A stretch of 64,000 bases of DNA from Syncephalis fuscata (GCA_025786725.1 JAHLTZ010000037.1:124001-188000); one strand, 5' to 3'; positions 51,601-64,000 are shown, numbered from the stretch's first letter. Made by a program: numbers and translations. Notes: generated by a model not told the origin, from the letters alone.

Positions 51601-54600
51601 CAACGGCATTGGCAATGTTTTCATAATAGTCGACCAACGCATCTACCTTATCACGATAAATGCTTACTACACTGGCAAATTCACGTACAAATAAGACGTG
51701 ACGACTTTCACGGCCTTCACCACTTGAACTGTAGGTAATGGCCAATGAACGTTGATGTGCTTCAAACGCATTAACAAAATAGTCCCAACGAAGTGTAATA
51801 CCTTTGCTGACCATATGCTGTACATCGCGATGATAGCCGGCAACTAGAATAGCAATATCGCCATGCTGATCGACTTTATGGACCGTTTGCGTGTAAGTTC
51901 GAGTCGTTTCCATTAAACTGACGGCAAAAGGATAGACACGCTTGGCGTCTTTAGCAATATTCGTAATAGAATGTGGCACTTGGAATCCAAGCCATAATAG
52001 ATTGCGCACTTCTTTGAACAGCGTAATAACCTGAGCATCAAAGTTAACACCAAGCTGTAGCGCATTATTCATTGCTCGATTGCGAGTAATAACAAAGATA
52101 CGGCCTGAAACTTTAAGGTCGCGATTGCCAATTTCCAACACCCATCCATCGTATACTTTGCGTGTATCAAGCTTTTGACGGAATCCATTGCTTTCATTCT
52201 GCAAACGCTGACCTTCTGCGTACATTTCCCAGCCTTTACCAAGTACGTCTTCAACACGCTTCATATACGTCTTAAGTTGGCGTTCAATTTGACGAGCCCA
52301 AATAATAGCACCGGAAATGGGTGGCAAATCACGTAACTGACTCATGTGATATGCTTCAGAACTGCGATAGTTCTGTGTAAACTTCTCGTGTAGTCGCTTA
52401 ATATCATCTTTAACGCTGTCAATAAGCTGCGTTTGATATTCTTGAATAGCACCACGAATCTTTGGACGAACGAAAAGAGCATTAAACTTTGAAAATACAC
52501 GAAACATTTCATTGGCGTTCTTTGCTGTGCCAAGTCGGTCACGTAGACTGGCAATCATTTGGTTTTCAACACGGGATACTCGTTCGTTGTACGTATTTTC
52601 TGCACCAACCCACATTTCAGTACCTTCAACTGAAACATCGAGTACATCGATGTTTTTCATGACTTCATAAGCCAGCACAACCTCTTCAACTGCATCAATG
52701 TCTTCAGCAGCCATAGGCTCAACCGTTGCTTCACCTTTGGTGGCTGTAATAACAGGACGGGCCATTACACGTACAATAGTTTGATGCAATTGTTCGTGTT
52801 GTTTACGGAATGTACATACAATCGAGATACGCTGCTGAAGCATGGCATGGGCTGCGTTAATCTTGATGGGCAAAAACTTTTCATTACGTCGACGTGTCAC
52901 TTCACGTGCCACACTAGTAAATTCTTTGACTAATTCATCCCATGTACGGAATACTTTTTCTGCACCGGCTGTTGCCTATAAGTATAAATACAAATATAGA
53001 TACAAATATACGATTAATACATGATTAATATATAATAGTATAAATAGCATTATATTACCTTATCAAAATCATCATAATCCATATACATAAGACGACGGCT
53101 ACCAAGCACTCGAAGTAATTGATCGTTTAAATCACGGGAAATGGTTTCAACCAACGGCAAAGCACGTCGAATAGGATATGGTCTATTATGCAAATAAACA
53201 AATTAATAGACATGTGTTGGTTATTTAATACAACTAGTAGAATAATGACAAAATAACTTACGATAAACGTAGCTTTCGATTTAAATGGCCAAAGATAAGC
53301 GTCAACGCTTCATGGCATCGATCGACATCAGTAGCCGATAACAGCTCATTGAGCGGAAAGTCTTTCATCAATTGATTATACTTGAACACTATATAAAATA
53401 TACAATATTAAACAATTAACGATGGATTGTATTAATAATACAATAGTTTACCTTTTTCCATGCCTTCTTTAAGACCAGTATCAGCTAGAAAACTGACCGT
53501 AGCATGGAAACGTTTGGCATGTTTAAGAATATCAAGTGTAAGTTCTAATATCGTTAAATTAGTATACAATTCATAGTGTTATTAATGCAATTACTAAATA
53601 CTTACGAATTTGATCACTTTTTAACTGTTCATCAATACGTTCAAGTGCACGTTCCATGCTTAACCAAAAGTTAATTTCTTGAATAGCTTGACCAGACGAT
53701 GGATCACGTGACAGTTTTGTGACCTTTTGAATCTCTTTAATCCAGCCATTAACATCGGCTTGCAATCGATTAAGGAATGAAGAGTCGCTTAATAACGATT
53801 GATCGATAGCATCGACAGTAACGCGACGACCTTGCTCGCGACATTTATCGACGGCACGCTGAACAACTGGGTGGATTAAAAGATTAATTTCTGGAATTTC
53901 CACATTCTGTTGCAAATGTAACAATGACAATTCAAGTTCGGCAAACTTCTTCTTAGCCATGGGAATACCCATTCGTGCGTCCTTTTCAGGATCACGTTTA
54001 CTAGTGCCAGTATTGCTAACTAGTTCTTGCTTGCTCTTAGAATTGACGTAGGCATTAAAGTAGGGACTGACGGCCAAATGGATATAGGCATGAAGTGCCT
54101 CGTATGGACTAACCATCGTTGTTGTAGTGGCCGTTGGATGATTGGCTGCACCTGCTTCATCGGCCGATTCAATAGTAGGCGATGTAGGCGGTAGAGCAGC
54201 AATAGCGGGATCTGAATCATCTTCAGAGGCTGGACCAGGCAAGTTAATAAACTGCAACTGTGACTGCAATGGACGAGCAGCTTCCAGAATAGATTGCCGT
54301 TTAATAAGTGCCACGGATGCCACTAGCGAATTAGAGTAACTAATTTCCGCCTTAATGGCATAGCTAAAAGCAAAACGAGCCGATGACTCGGCTAATAAAT
54401 AGTATTGTATATTAGTATATAATCATTAAAAATATATTATAAATAAAGTTAATTACCATCACTACCGTCATCCGACTGTTCAACACGTTCTTTAATCACG
54501 TAGATCACTTGACACTGTGGATCACTGATAAAACGACGACATAAATCCTGAGCATCTGGATAGGAAAAAAGCGATGTGGAGACATCCTCGGTACGAGCAC

Positions 54601-54733
54601 TAAGAACTAGAGGTAGCAAACGTTCCAAGTACTCGCGTAACATATAAGGCTCAGCTGGCGTAGTCGTTGCTGCTGCCGCCGCTTCCAGTGCCTCGGTAGT
54701 CACGGCACTGGCTAGCAAAGTATCATCTTCCAT
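39695..54733 (-). CDS. Cytoplasmic dynein heavy chain
   Basis: Minus-end-directed microtubule motor, about 4712 aa. Fourteen exons: 54733-54457, 54391-53606, 53544-53452, 53388-53262, 53182-53059, 52975-50440, 50363-49634, 49559-48255, 48203-47917, 47828-47387, 47320-44986, 44918-41788, 41714-40656 and 40599-39695. Phases agree throughout once two missing bases are allowed for. The tail and linker precede the AAA ring. Walker A loops are GPAGTGKTE (AAA1, across the exon 8/9 splice, about residue 1990), GPSGSGKS (AAA2), GPPGSGKT (AAA3) and GVSGSGKT (AAA4, across the exon 11/12 splice). The stalk coiled coil and microtubule-binding domain lie in exon 12. Sequence such as [19 protein letters not shown] is typical of cytoplasmic rather than axonemal dynein. 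Apparent one-base losses occur at about 43967-43976 (stalk helix) and 43096-43101 (before the AAA5 segment). Confidence 0.95.
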
Positions 54734-55457
54734 GATGGAAGTTGTTTACTGCAACAAACACGCGCGCACACACACGTACGCACACACAATCAAATATAGT
54801 AAATAAACAAGAGTCTATCGTAGAGTAGTATATAATATTAATATTAGTTAAAATAAACAAGAAAAGTAACTGTAAAACTATAGATAGTAGAGTAATACTT
54901 ACGCGTCTTAACTGGGTTTAATACAGTACAAGTATACGCACTCGTACCAACACCACACTTGGTAATAATAATAAGTTCAAAAGTAGTAAATACACCGTAT
55001 AAATAACGATGAAAGAATAAGATGAACAGATGGTGACGTGGAAGGATGAAGAAAGAAAAGCGGAAACTGAAGTGGCAATGTCTATAGATAGTTGTAGTCT
55101 ACAATAGAATTGATTGGTCGGGATAAATGTGCGTATGATATGTGGGGATTTGATTCAACAGAAGAACGTGATTAATAAATTACAATGGATAACAGTATAG
55201 ACTGAATAGTCTTGAATTGATTGGATAAAAGAATAACACGTGCGCATATGACTTATAGGATAGACGATACTGATAACGCGATAGTATTACTAGTTGGACT
55301 AGATATAATTCAATTGGAGTATAATTATTACAATTAGTATTGGTATTATTACTATCATTTTATTACACAATTGTGTGTTCTTATCATTTTAATCATATAA
55401 TGTTTATTGGTATCAAGTAGTAAACATAAGAATACAAATCAATCACAAGTAGGTATG
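54734..55457. other. Dynein promoter region and spacer
   Basis: Immediately upstream of the dynein start lies a short CA/CG-rich tract (about 54755-54790). The rest is AT-rich. No gene seen. Confidence 0.5.
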
Positions 55458-56266
55458 TTATTGATCGCGTTCTCGCCATAATTCGGCCATTCGTTGAGCA
55501 CCGCGCCATGCAATACGGAATGCTTCACCTTCCAAGGCACGTTGATAGAACTGCCAGAGAATACGTTGCTGTGTGCCGTTCTCCCAACTTTCCTTGTATC
55601 GTTGGCCCATATGCCAAACAGGTGTGAATACACCAGTGGCCATATGTTTACCTTTAATCCAACAGACAAATGATAAATATAATTAAATATCAATCATTCT
55701 TATAAATTACTTACCATATTCCATGTATATATCCGTGGCTAGCCATGGTTCTATAATTTCGTATTGATAATCATCAGGCATGACCTCTCGACGTCTAATT
55801 TATCATAAGCTATAACACCAAAGCTAATTTAACAAGTTTACTTACTGAGCCCGTCGGTCACGTTCTTCGCGTGTCATTACGGTAGGTTTTGCGGCACCTA
55901 CAGTTTGTAAGCAAATATTCTGCCTACTTATTTATCTATTCGCTACTTACCCGCCTCGTCACGTAAACATGCTGGCGTACCACGTAGAAAGCGCAAAAAC
56001 CAGCGATGCTCCCAGGCAAGCCAATGCTTTTCTTCATTAGATTTCTATATACAGTGTTGTATAAGTAATCATCTTGACTCTTTTGACAAACTTACAAGTT
56101 CACGGCGTAAACAGTAGCGATTACAATGAGGCGGTTGCTTTTGATCAGGATCCACGTAACACACCGTAACACACCATTGTCTAGAACCGTCGGATCCATG
56201 TCGACGACCTCGACCCGACGGAAGTGGTGTTAATGGCGGTCGCAGTGGTGGTATAGGTAACGACAT
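55458..56266 (-). CDS. Conserved-looking small protein of unknown function
   Basis: Five exons (56266-56096, 56044-55951, 55897-55846, 55794-55715, 55651-55458) sum to 591 nt (196 aa) with consistent phases, which supports a real gene. The N-terminus is Pro/Arg-rich. It carries paired CX3C motifs (WCVTVCYVDPDQKQPPHCNR then YC), 11 residues apart, similar in spacing to twin-CX3C proteins, though other features of small Tim proteins are absent. Next come EEKHWLAWEHRWFLRFLRG, an acidic segment MPDDYQYEIIEPW, and a Trp/Arg-rich C-terminal helix region. No membrane segment or signal peptide is evident. I do not recognise the family. It is transcribed in the same direction as dynein, 725 bp upstream of the dynein start. 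Confidence 0.7.
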
Positions 56267-56541
56267 GTTAAAGGTATGTAAACGATCAAAGGAAAGAAAT
56301 GGGTGCTCCTTAAATTGCTATTGACATTTAATATACCAATGATTTGGTATATTAATAGTAAGTCACCTATAAACAGCTTCATTTAATTAGTTTCTTTGGA
56401 ATGTAAAAAATAAGCGTTTCTAGATTTTTATTATTATTAAATTGTCTAAACAGTAAATATGTTATATTACTGTTATATTGTTTGTAAATAATAAATCTAT
56501 AATTGATTATAGTACTATTATAAAATCAAAGTTTAACATTA

Positions 56542-57538
56542 CTATAGTGTGTGATATGTCGAATATTCAGTGTCGAGCTGCGAATGACCAGGTATATGAG
56601 TGGTTTTTGGACGATTAGATAGTTTGGTAGCCATTTTTATGCGTTTACAATGGTTGTTCAGTAATGTGCTAACAACCACCCTATCGTGCATGTGTTAGCG
56701 AGGCATTATAAATTGTCGGCCACACTTACCAATCTCCAGTAAAAAATAAATCAGCATTACTTCCGCCTATTTGAAGCGGTATGCAGATACAGCAGATAAT
56801 ATTGAATAGAGCGGCAAGAAACATTATTTGAATACCATCGTGTGCCAATCGTTTCCACGCTTCCGATCCAAGCGCACGATACTGTTGCAAAGCCGTACGA
56901 CAAAAGACGGCAGAAAGAAGTACATTAAGCGGTATTATAGTTACGGTCCAGACCCAAATAAAAAACGGCGGATAATGAATAGCACAGCCATTTGGTACAT
57001 CCAATGTGGCAAAACAGCCAAATATTACCATAAAAGCAAAACTTAGTTGCGGCAGAATTAGTGGAATACACGTATATAAAACCCATTTTTTTCGGTAAAG
57101 AATTAGATATGCCTTCTGAAGCAATATCAAGCTATTACAAAAATATGTAACTGACATTCCAAATCCGATGGACCATATTAAATATCGACAGTTAAAGCAA
57201 AAGCCTAGATACACCAGTATAAATGTTGTAATAGTGATAACACCCGTAGCTGAAGGAATAAAACAGCACCAAGAGGCGAGAAGATGTGGACGGTTGAGAA
57301 CCATTTTGGCTGAGATATATACATTGAGTGCGATAACGGGGAGGGCTCCCATTACAAATGCTATCTGGAATCTGATGCCTGAAAACTGGTCGTATTTTCT
57401 ATTTCCGCTTTCAAAGCTTTGTACCTCGAAATCAAGCAAATTCATCTCGCCATATGGATGGAGTGGGATTCCCCATACTTTGGTGGCATTATTTTGCCAT
57501 TCAAGCTCTTCTGGATTGCTATAGTTGAATACTGGCAT
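56542..57538 (-). CDS. Seven-transmembrane receptor-like protein (family member 1)
   Basis: Two exons, 57538-56730 and 56680-56542, joined by a 49-nt intron inside the GDW Trp codon, give 315 aa. I chose the start at 57538 (MPVFNYSN) because the paralogues begin MPxxxY/D at the same point. A short extracellular-like N-terminus with WGIPLHPYGEMNLLDF precedes six hydrophobic segments in exon 1; the seventh (GDWVVVSTLL) starts at the splice. Conserved features are SWCCFIP, CNSLILLQKAYLILYRKKW, NGCAIHYPP and EAWKRLAHDGIQ. The tail carries NRPKTTHIPGHSQ. The topology suggests a G-protein-coupled-receptor-like role at the plasma membrane, but no known GPCR class motif is clear. It heads a cluster of four. 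Confidence 0.75.
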
Positions 57539-59004
57539 TGTAAAATGGTGGGAACTGATATCTAGGAATAAATGAAAATACAAGAATTATTATTTACAGA
57601 AAAAACTAAACCATTCTACTTTATACCATCTAAGCTCAAAGTTATCCAAGCACATTGTCTCGGCAATAAAACCGGTAATTATATGCAGTTTTAAACCAGT
57701 TCTACGCGTGAACTAAAGCATTGTCTGCTCAGATTTCCTTTATATATAATATCGGAATTAACCTCATATATGCAATGAATTGATTTTAAAGTATAACTGC
57801 CATATATATGGCACGATATTACAAAACTATGCACATTTCATGTATGTTAGTAGCTAAATGAATACAAGTACTTTAGAAAATGTACTGGAACCAAGAACCA
57901 ATTTCCGATGGGTTTTCCAATCGTGCCACGTGATTGCTTAATTTGGCAGTAATGCACTAAAGTGTGTTTTTTTGCTATACACAATCGTCTCTCTGCTGGC
58001 TTGTGTGTCATAATATAATGAGAAATCTTACCAATATCATGTATCATATTTTATCTTTATCGTCAAACTGATTATATTGTACTATACTAGTGTAGTATAA
58101 TGACAGCTCATTACATCTATGTAATTAAAATTTAAAAATCGATGAAATTAAGTAATACGAGCTATATACAAGCTGTGGCTAGTGAGTTGCTTTAAGATTG
58201 AATTATTCTAGAATTAAATAATTAAAAAAGATCCATTCAAAATGAGCATTAAAATATATTTATAGCAATATTGCACAAATACAGCTTCACTATTTTACAA
58301 TAATGTGCTTAACTAATGGCATTTTATATGTAGTAAACGCTTGTATAGTTGGTAATGATAATCGATGCATCACACAATACTTTAAATATCGCGATGTTGG
58401 CATTACAGCTTAACATGAGCTGATTTGTAATGTGATTGTTTTAATTTTAACGTAAATGTTAGTTATAGTAAAATTTGATAGTTATGAATTATTGTGATCA
58501 GACTGATTGTTAATTTCAGTAGCAATCATTCGTGGTAAACGCACCATAATTTGTTGATGTTTAAATTTTCGTAAGTGAATATGATAGCGTAGAGATTAAA
58601 ATAATAAACAACAACTAAATTTATTTAAAATGCTGCTGGTAGTCTGGCATATTGGTGCATGTATTAAATCACTTAATTAGCAATTAATATATTTTGCTTT
58701 TGTGCAGAATAATACTATCACTTCAAGGTATAAAACTGTTTTAGGATGACTGACGATAAAGCATGTAAAAGATGGTAAAACTGCATGTGCAATGAGTCTA
58801 TTTACACACAATCTTTGCTGCGTGCACTTGTTTTTCTATATATGTCACCATTTACCGGTTTGTTATGCAGGCAACCAAGGCCGGCAAATCTAGCTTTTTA
58901 CCATTGTCTTTTCGATTCCGCCGGCCTTATCCAATTTCACTTACTCTAATTCACCTACAATCTTATAAGCGTCTTTGTATAATCATACTAAACATATCCC
59001 ATTA
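57539..59004. other. Intergenic region between divergent receptor-like genes
   Basis: AT-rich, carrying the promoters of two divergent paralogues. A frame at 57847-58047 has no support. Nothing else seen. Confidence 0.5.
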
Positions 59005-59989
59005 ATGCCTATCATCAGCGATACCGATCCAGCAGAGGTCGAGTGGATAAAGAATGCCACTACACTGTGGGGAATTCCACTTCATCCGCTCGGTGAGCTA
59101 GATTTATACGATTTTTACACTCAAACAATTAGAGAATCACCCGAAAAGCACCACTCAATGGCCGGCGGCAAACTTCAAGTGATATTTACTATAATAGTGC
59201 TATCTATACATGTACGAAATTTTATTGTTTCGAGTAAAATGATAGCATCTTCTCCTCATTCGCTTGCCCCATGGTGCTGTTTAATATCTGCTTTTCTAGG
59301 CTTTGTGGCAGGCTCGACCTATATTTTTGCATTTTTAGGCCTTCTTCTAAAGTGCCGAGTCGTAGTATGGCTTGTTTTGTTTAAGCTAGCTTTGGTGTAC
59401 TTTTTTAATAGCCTAATACTGCTACAAAAAGCCTATCTGGTACTGTATCGTAAAAAATGGATTATATACATTAGCATTCCATTTATGCTAATGCAGCTTG
59501 GTTTTGGCGTATTCAGCATATACTTTAGCTATGTCAAATTAGAAGCAGAAGCCGACTGTACGCTACATTATTGTATATACCTAATTTACTACTGGCTTGT
59601 AATTAGCATACCGCTCAATGTATTCTTCTCTGTTATTTTCTCCCGTGTCGCATTTCAACAGTATTCGGTGTATGGATCGGATGCATGGAAGCGATTAGCA
59701 CGAGACGGTATTCAAGCAATGTGCTTGGCAGTATTTTGCAATCTATTTTTCTGTGCACTGCTCATGTTTCAGATAGGCAAAAGTAGATCAGATAACTGTT
59801 TCGTCTTGGATCTGTAGGTACTATACGATTATTATTTCAACTTACTAATACACTTTTAGAGTAATTGTCACCACTATATTGGTCAACCATTGCCAAAACA
59901 TGCGTAAAGTCAGCAGGATCTCCAATCGTCCAAAAACCAGCTATATACCTGGATATTCACAAATTGACACTGAAAACAGCAAACAATAA
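59005..59989 (+). pseudogene. Seven-transmembrane receptor-like protein (family member 2, broken splice)
   Basis: The only plus-strand member. Exon 1 (59005-59817) starts MPIISDTDPAEVEW and runs 270 codons with the family landmarks WGIPLHPLGELDLYDF, PWCCLIS, NSLILLQKAYLVLYRKKW and DAWKRLARDGIQAMC. Where the other copies have GDW split by an intron, this one reads DL then an in-frame TAG just before GTACTA. A matching second exon is still present at 59860-59989 (VIVTTILVNHCQNMRK, NRPKTSYIPGYSQ), but no splice restores it without a stop. It therefore encodes either a six-segment truncated protein or is a young pseudogene. The rest of the frame is undamaged, so the change looks recent. Confidence 0.65.
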
Positions 59990-60789
59990 TACTTTATAAT
60001 AGAGACTCTGTTGCCAAAATAGTATTAATAAATACTTTAGTTTAAATATCATGTTTTGCACATGCATAAACAATGCTTGAATTTTATTTGTTGTTCGGGA
60101 CAGTTTAAAAAAGCCAAAAAATGATAATAAACAGTTAAGCCTCTGTGTTTTTTCTGTGCTTTCTCTGCATTTAGTATGATGTTACAGTTACTATTCAACT
60201 TAATTAAATAGAGCTGTGTAGTAAAAATTGATTAAAAAATAATTGGTCGGTGTATAGTCATCAACTTGAAAAATTAGTTATTGTCAGCTTTTACAAACAT
60301 TATGCATGACACCAGCCATAACACGATTTATATTTATTAAAACTTTTGCCATTTATAGGAATATATAGAAAGAGAGAAAACAAAGGTCCCACAATCCTTA
60401 GTATTTAGTTAGAAATCGTTCCAAAAAAGGCTATTTTTGTAACCCACTGTGTAAATACAAAATATCTCGACAAGCTGCTTGTACTGTGAAGGCACATTAT
60501 AAATTATAATGCATCACGGTCGCGCTACCACGTCCCAACTTCAGTACAGTTATCTGCGCTTTGGATGAGCGACTGGGTTATCGTCTAGGTAGAGCAACAT
60601 TTGGATGCAAGTTCAAATGTGCCAGCCTTTGAGTCTGACCTTTGCCTATTATACTCCGCATTGTTTAGAATTATGTGCTGGTACAAATTTATCATTGCAT
60701 TTTTAACAAAGTATAAGTATAGTAATAAATATCAGCTTAGTTTTATTATTTAGACTTTGCTAAAGGTAAGGTAGTTTATAATTGCTTCA
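59990..60789. other. Spacer, no gene seen
   Basis: AT-rich sequence between convergent family members 2 and 3. The stretch near 60500-60650 is somewhat GC-richer, but no frame or RNA gene is supported. Confidence 0.5.
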
Positions 60790-61775
60790 TTAGATTGCAG
60801 AACTTGCGATATGAAATTGTGACTGTCCAGGAATGTAGCTAGTTTTTGGACGATGTGAAAGATTGGTGACTCGTCGTATATTCTGGCAATGATGAGTCAA
60901 TATTGTGCTGACGATTACCCTGAGCAATAGTCAATAAATAGTAACTATCAGCGTAATAGTACTTACCAGTCTCCGGGGAAAAGTAGGTCAGCATTGACTC
61001 CACCCACTTGAAATTCAATACAAAAATAACAGAATATGTTGCAGAATACGGCCAGACACATTGCTTGAATGCCGTCACGCGCCAGTCTTTTCCAAGCATC
61101 CGATCCATATGTGCGATATTGTTGGAATGCAATACGGCAGAAGATAATAGAGAAGATTACATTGAGCGGTATGGTAATACTGAACCAGTACCACATCAGG
61201 AAAGATGAATAGTGTGCAACGCAGCCTGTTTCCGCTTCCAGAGTAATGTATGTGTAAAATATAGAAAGAAATGGGTACGGCATTTGTAATAATATTGATG
61301 GAATACCAACGTATAGCACCCATTTCTGTCGACAAAGTATTAGATAAGTCTTTTGAAGTACTATTAAACCATTGCACGTATAAACTACAGTTATTCCGAA
61401 TACAATGGCCCACAAGACGTATCGGCAAGTAAAGAAAATGCCTAGCTGCACCATTATAATAAGCAAGCCGGTTAAGATGCCCAAAAATGCTGGGATCAGA
61501 CAGCACCATGGAGCAAGTATTCGTGGCCGCTCGACTACCATTTTAACGGAAATAACAAAATTATTGAAAACAATAGAGAGCATCATAATGGTAAACACTA
61601 TCTGAAATTTGCTTCCAACTAAACGATGGCGCTGTTCCTGCAGATCGTTGGGTGTCTGCATATAAAAGTCAAATATATTCATTTCACCAAGTGGATGGAG
61701 AGGAATGCCCCAAAACGTCTTGGCATCCTTCATCCACGCGGTTTCTGTAACGTTGGTATAATCGATAGACGGCAT
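60790..61775 (-). CDS. Seven-transmembrane receptor-like protein (family member 3)
   Basis: Exons 61775-60967 and 60919-60790 with a 47-nt intron splitting the GDW Trp codon; 312 aa. It starts MPSIDYTNVTETAW. Landmarks are WGIPLHPLGEMNIFDF, APWCCLIPAFLGI, CNGLIVLQKTYLILCRQKW, ETGCVAHYSSF, SDAWKRLARDGIQAMCLAVFCN and GGVNADLLFPGDW, then the seventh segment VIVSTILTHHCQN and a polar tail NRP-like HRPKTSYIPGQSQ. Exon lengths match member 1 exactly (809 nt). It is very similar to member 4, including intron and 3' sequence, which marks a recent tandem duplication. Function unknown. Confidence 0.8.
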
Positions 61776-62685
61776 TAGTGAATTATTATAATGTATAAAA
61801 TAATAACAAATATTTTAAAGACTGAGGTAAGCTAGTACAAAGTGAAAAAGAAACGATACTCATTTAATGGCGAACTAATCAACAAGCCATTTAATAATAC
61901 CATGCCTTGTGGCTATGCATGTTAAACCGGTATTCAATCCTCGTTTGTCCTTGCACTAAAATCAACAAACTAATGCACACGACTATTGTATCATCTGCCT
62001 TTTTTACACTAGAAAATAAGTCTGCTACACTATTGCATATCTTACTAGTATGAGATTGCTATTATGTTCTGTTTATGAATATTGCACACGATCGATTGAT
62101 TTTTGAGATATGTAAAATTATGTGGTGACTTAATGTAGCAATCAACTGCAAATCCATCCAAAGGTTTGTTATACATACTGCCAATTAGTACAAACTGTTT
62201 ACCTGCTTTGAGTCCCCTCAGGTGACACGAAACCGCATGCATACTGCAGCTAAACGTCACGTGCAGGCTTCGTTTCGTTGTTTTTTCGTAATCCACCTTG
62301 AATGATAGCGCGAGGCTTTGATGAAATCAACGCCAAGTGGCTGTGTGGACTGATTCCATGTTACCAGGCCGATGAATCAAACGCTGATAACGCATACAGT
62401 GGTAGCATTTAATAAGCTGATACAATTTCAATAGTTTTCAATAAATGATCTAACGCTAAAACTATATTAAAGCAATAAACCCCATAAAATATTGCTTGGT
62501 ACATAAAATGTTTGCAGCATTTGTATTCAATTCTATTAACATTTGTATGTGTAAATTATTATGAAAAGTTATGCTTTATTCTACCTTGAAATTACTGCAT
62601 TGCTTTCGCCAACATATATGAAATAAAAACAGCAACTTTGAATACTACTTTACTACGTTGAAAGTAGTTTTGAATCAGTTTTAAG
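61776..62685. other. Spacer, no gene seen
   Basis: Promoter side of member 3 and 3' side of member 4. No supported frame. Confidence 0.5.
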
Positions 62686-63671
62686 TTAAATCCTTGAGCT
62701 GGCAATGCCAATCTGAGAGCTTCCATGTAGATAGCTGATTTTTGGACGATGTGAAAAATTGGTGACTTGTCGCATATTTTGGCAATGGTGGGTCAGTATT
62801 GTGCTGACGATTACCCTAAGCAATAGTTAGTAAATAGTAACTATCAGCGTAATAATACTCACCAGTCTCCGGGGAAAAGTAGGTCAGCGTTGATTCCGCC
62901 TATTTGAAATGCTATAACAAACCAGCAAAAAATATTGCACAATACAGCCAAACACATCGCCTGAACGCCGTCGCGTGCCAAACGCCTCCAGGCATCCGAG
63001 CCATGCGTGCGATATTGTCGAAAGGAAACGTAGCAGAAAATAGCAGAGAGCAATAGATTAAGCGGCAAAGTGATACCAAGCCAGTACCATATAATAGCCG
63101 GAGGGTAATGCGCAACACAGCCGGCTTCTGTCTCTATCGTGACATAGGTGAAACAAACACTAAAAATAGGATATGCTAGTTGAGGCACCATCGATGGGAT
63201 GCCAACGTACAGCACCCATTTTTGCCGACAAACAATCAAATATGCCTTCTGAAGCAGTATCAATCCATTGGAGATGTACACTATAGATATTCCAAACACA
63301 ATGGCCCATAAAACATCTCGGCAATGAAAGATGTAGTCCAACTCCATCATTATGATAATCAAACCAGTTATTATGCCCAAAATAGCAGGAATCAGGCAAC
63401 ACCAAGAAGATAGCACACGTGGGCGATTCACCACCATTTTGATAGAAATAATCAGGTTGTTGAAAACGATAGCAATCATTATGACGGTGAATATTATTTG
63501 GAATCTATTGCCCGCCAATTGATTGTGTCGTTCTTTTAGATTGCCAGGTAGTTGCGTGTAGAAATCAAATACACTCATTTCTCCGAGTGGATGAAGCGGA
63601 ATTCCCCATAGGTCATCAGCATCCTTAATCCACTCCGTCTCTTTTAGATTGCTATAATTGATGATTGGCAT
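62686..63671 (-). CDS. Seven-transmembrane receptor-like protein (family member 4)
   Basis: Exons 63671-62863 and 62815-62686 joined by a 47-nt intron with GTGAGT donor; 312 aa. I placed the start at 63671 (MPIINYSNLKETEW) rather than the longer in-frame ATG at 63731, by homology with the other copies. Landmarks as in member 3: WGIPLHPLGEMSVFDF, SWCCLIPAILGI, NGLILLQKAYLIVCRQKW, EAGCVAHYPP, SDAWRRLARDGVQAMCLAVLCN, LLFPGDW and VIVSTILTHHCQNMRQ. Its tail (HRPKISYLHGSSQ) has drifted from the YIPG consensus. Confidence 0.8.
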
Positions 63672-64000
63672 TAATGATTTTTGTATAATATATGGGTAAA
63701 TATAGAGCTGTATAAATATTACTAAAAACAAACCGAAGAAAGAGGATGCAATAGCGAGGATACCGGACTAACCAGCTGTTCCATAATAACCAACTATACT
63801 TATAATGCTGTTTTCAGATCTAATCAAATGTTAAACTTGCCTTGTGTTGCATGCAAAGTAAACCGGTAAGTGAACACAACTCATTTTTGCAAAACAACAG
63901 GTGAACAATATGTACGATAGCCTTACAACCTGTTTCACCATTTGCAAATCAATGCGATTCGTTCCATCGTGCTTAATTAACGTAAAATAATGGTCATACT
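63672..64000. other. Promoter side of family member 4, window end
   Basis: AT-rich upstream sequence; nothing else recognised before the window ends. Confidence 0.5.

Overview
The window is eukaryotic and fungal, probably from an early-diverging (Zoopagomycota- or Mucoromycota-like) lineage. It holds fungal Zn2Cys6 regulators, cytoplasmic dynein heavy chain, a Tom20 domain, Mob, TBCA and PGM2-type genes. Introns are short (about 45-120 nt) with GTAAGT donors and the spacers are AT-rich. The exact taxon cannot be read from the sequence.

Layout. 0.1-3.7 kb (-) and 14.3-16.7 kb (+): two paralogous Zn2Cys6/PAS-like transcription factors, divergently transcribed, with a microsatellite-rich 10.7 kb spacer between them. 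18.6-19.5 kb: debris of a decayed gene. 19.8-28.8 kb: housekeeping block with a Tom20-SET fusion, 3-ketosphinganine reductase, tubulin cofactor A, a Mob protein and PGM2-like phosphoglucomutase. 30.2-32.5 kb (-): an extraordinary secreted-peptide gene. 33.8-35.5 kb (-): ZUFSP/C78 ubiquitin protease. 36.4-37.3 kb: a near-perfect 396-bp inverted repeat. 38.2-39.2 kb (-): relic of a protein kinase. 39.7-54.7 kb (-): cytoplasmic dynein heavy chain in 14 exons. 55.5-56.3 kb (-): a small gene of unknown function. 56.5-63.7 kb: four paralogous seven-transmembrane receptor-like genes, one of them broken.

The most remarkable feature is the gene at 30161-32544 (minus). Its first exon encodes a signal peptide and ends at a dibasic Arg-Arg. 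It is followed by 27 consecutive exons of exactly 3 nt, separated by related introns of about 80 nt that form a tandem array with a period of 79-85 bp. Every intron is phase 1, so each codon of the predicted mature peptide is split by an intron. The spliced frame is open for 27 codons and ends in a stop codon. Because every microexon is 3 nt, skipping any of them keeps the frame, so the locus could make many related peptides.

Several conserved genes (Tom20-SET, Mob, PGM2-like, dynein, perhaps the reductase) carry breaks that each look like loss of one base. Since these genes are otherwise well preserved, consensus errors in the assembly are the simplest explanation.
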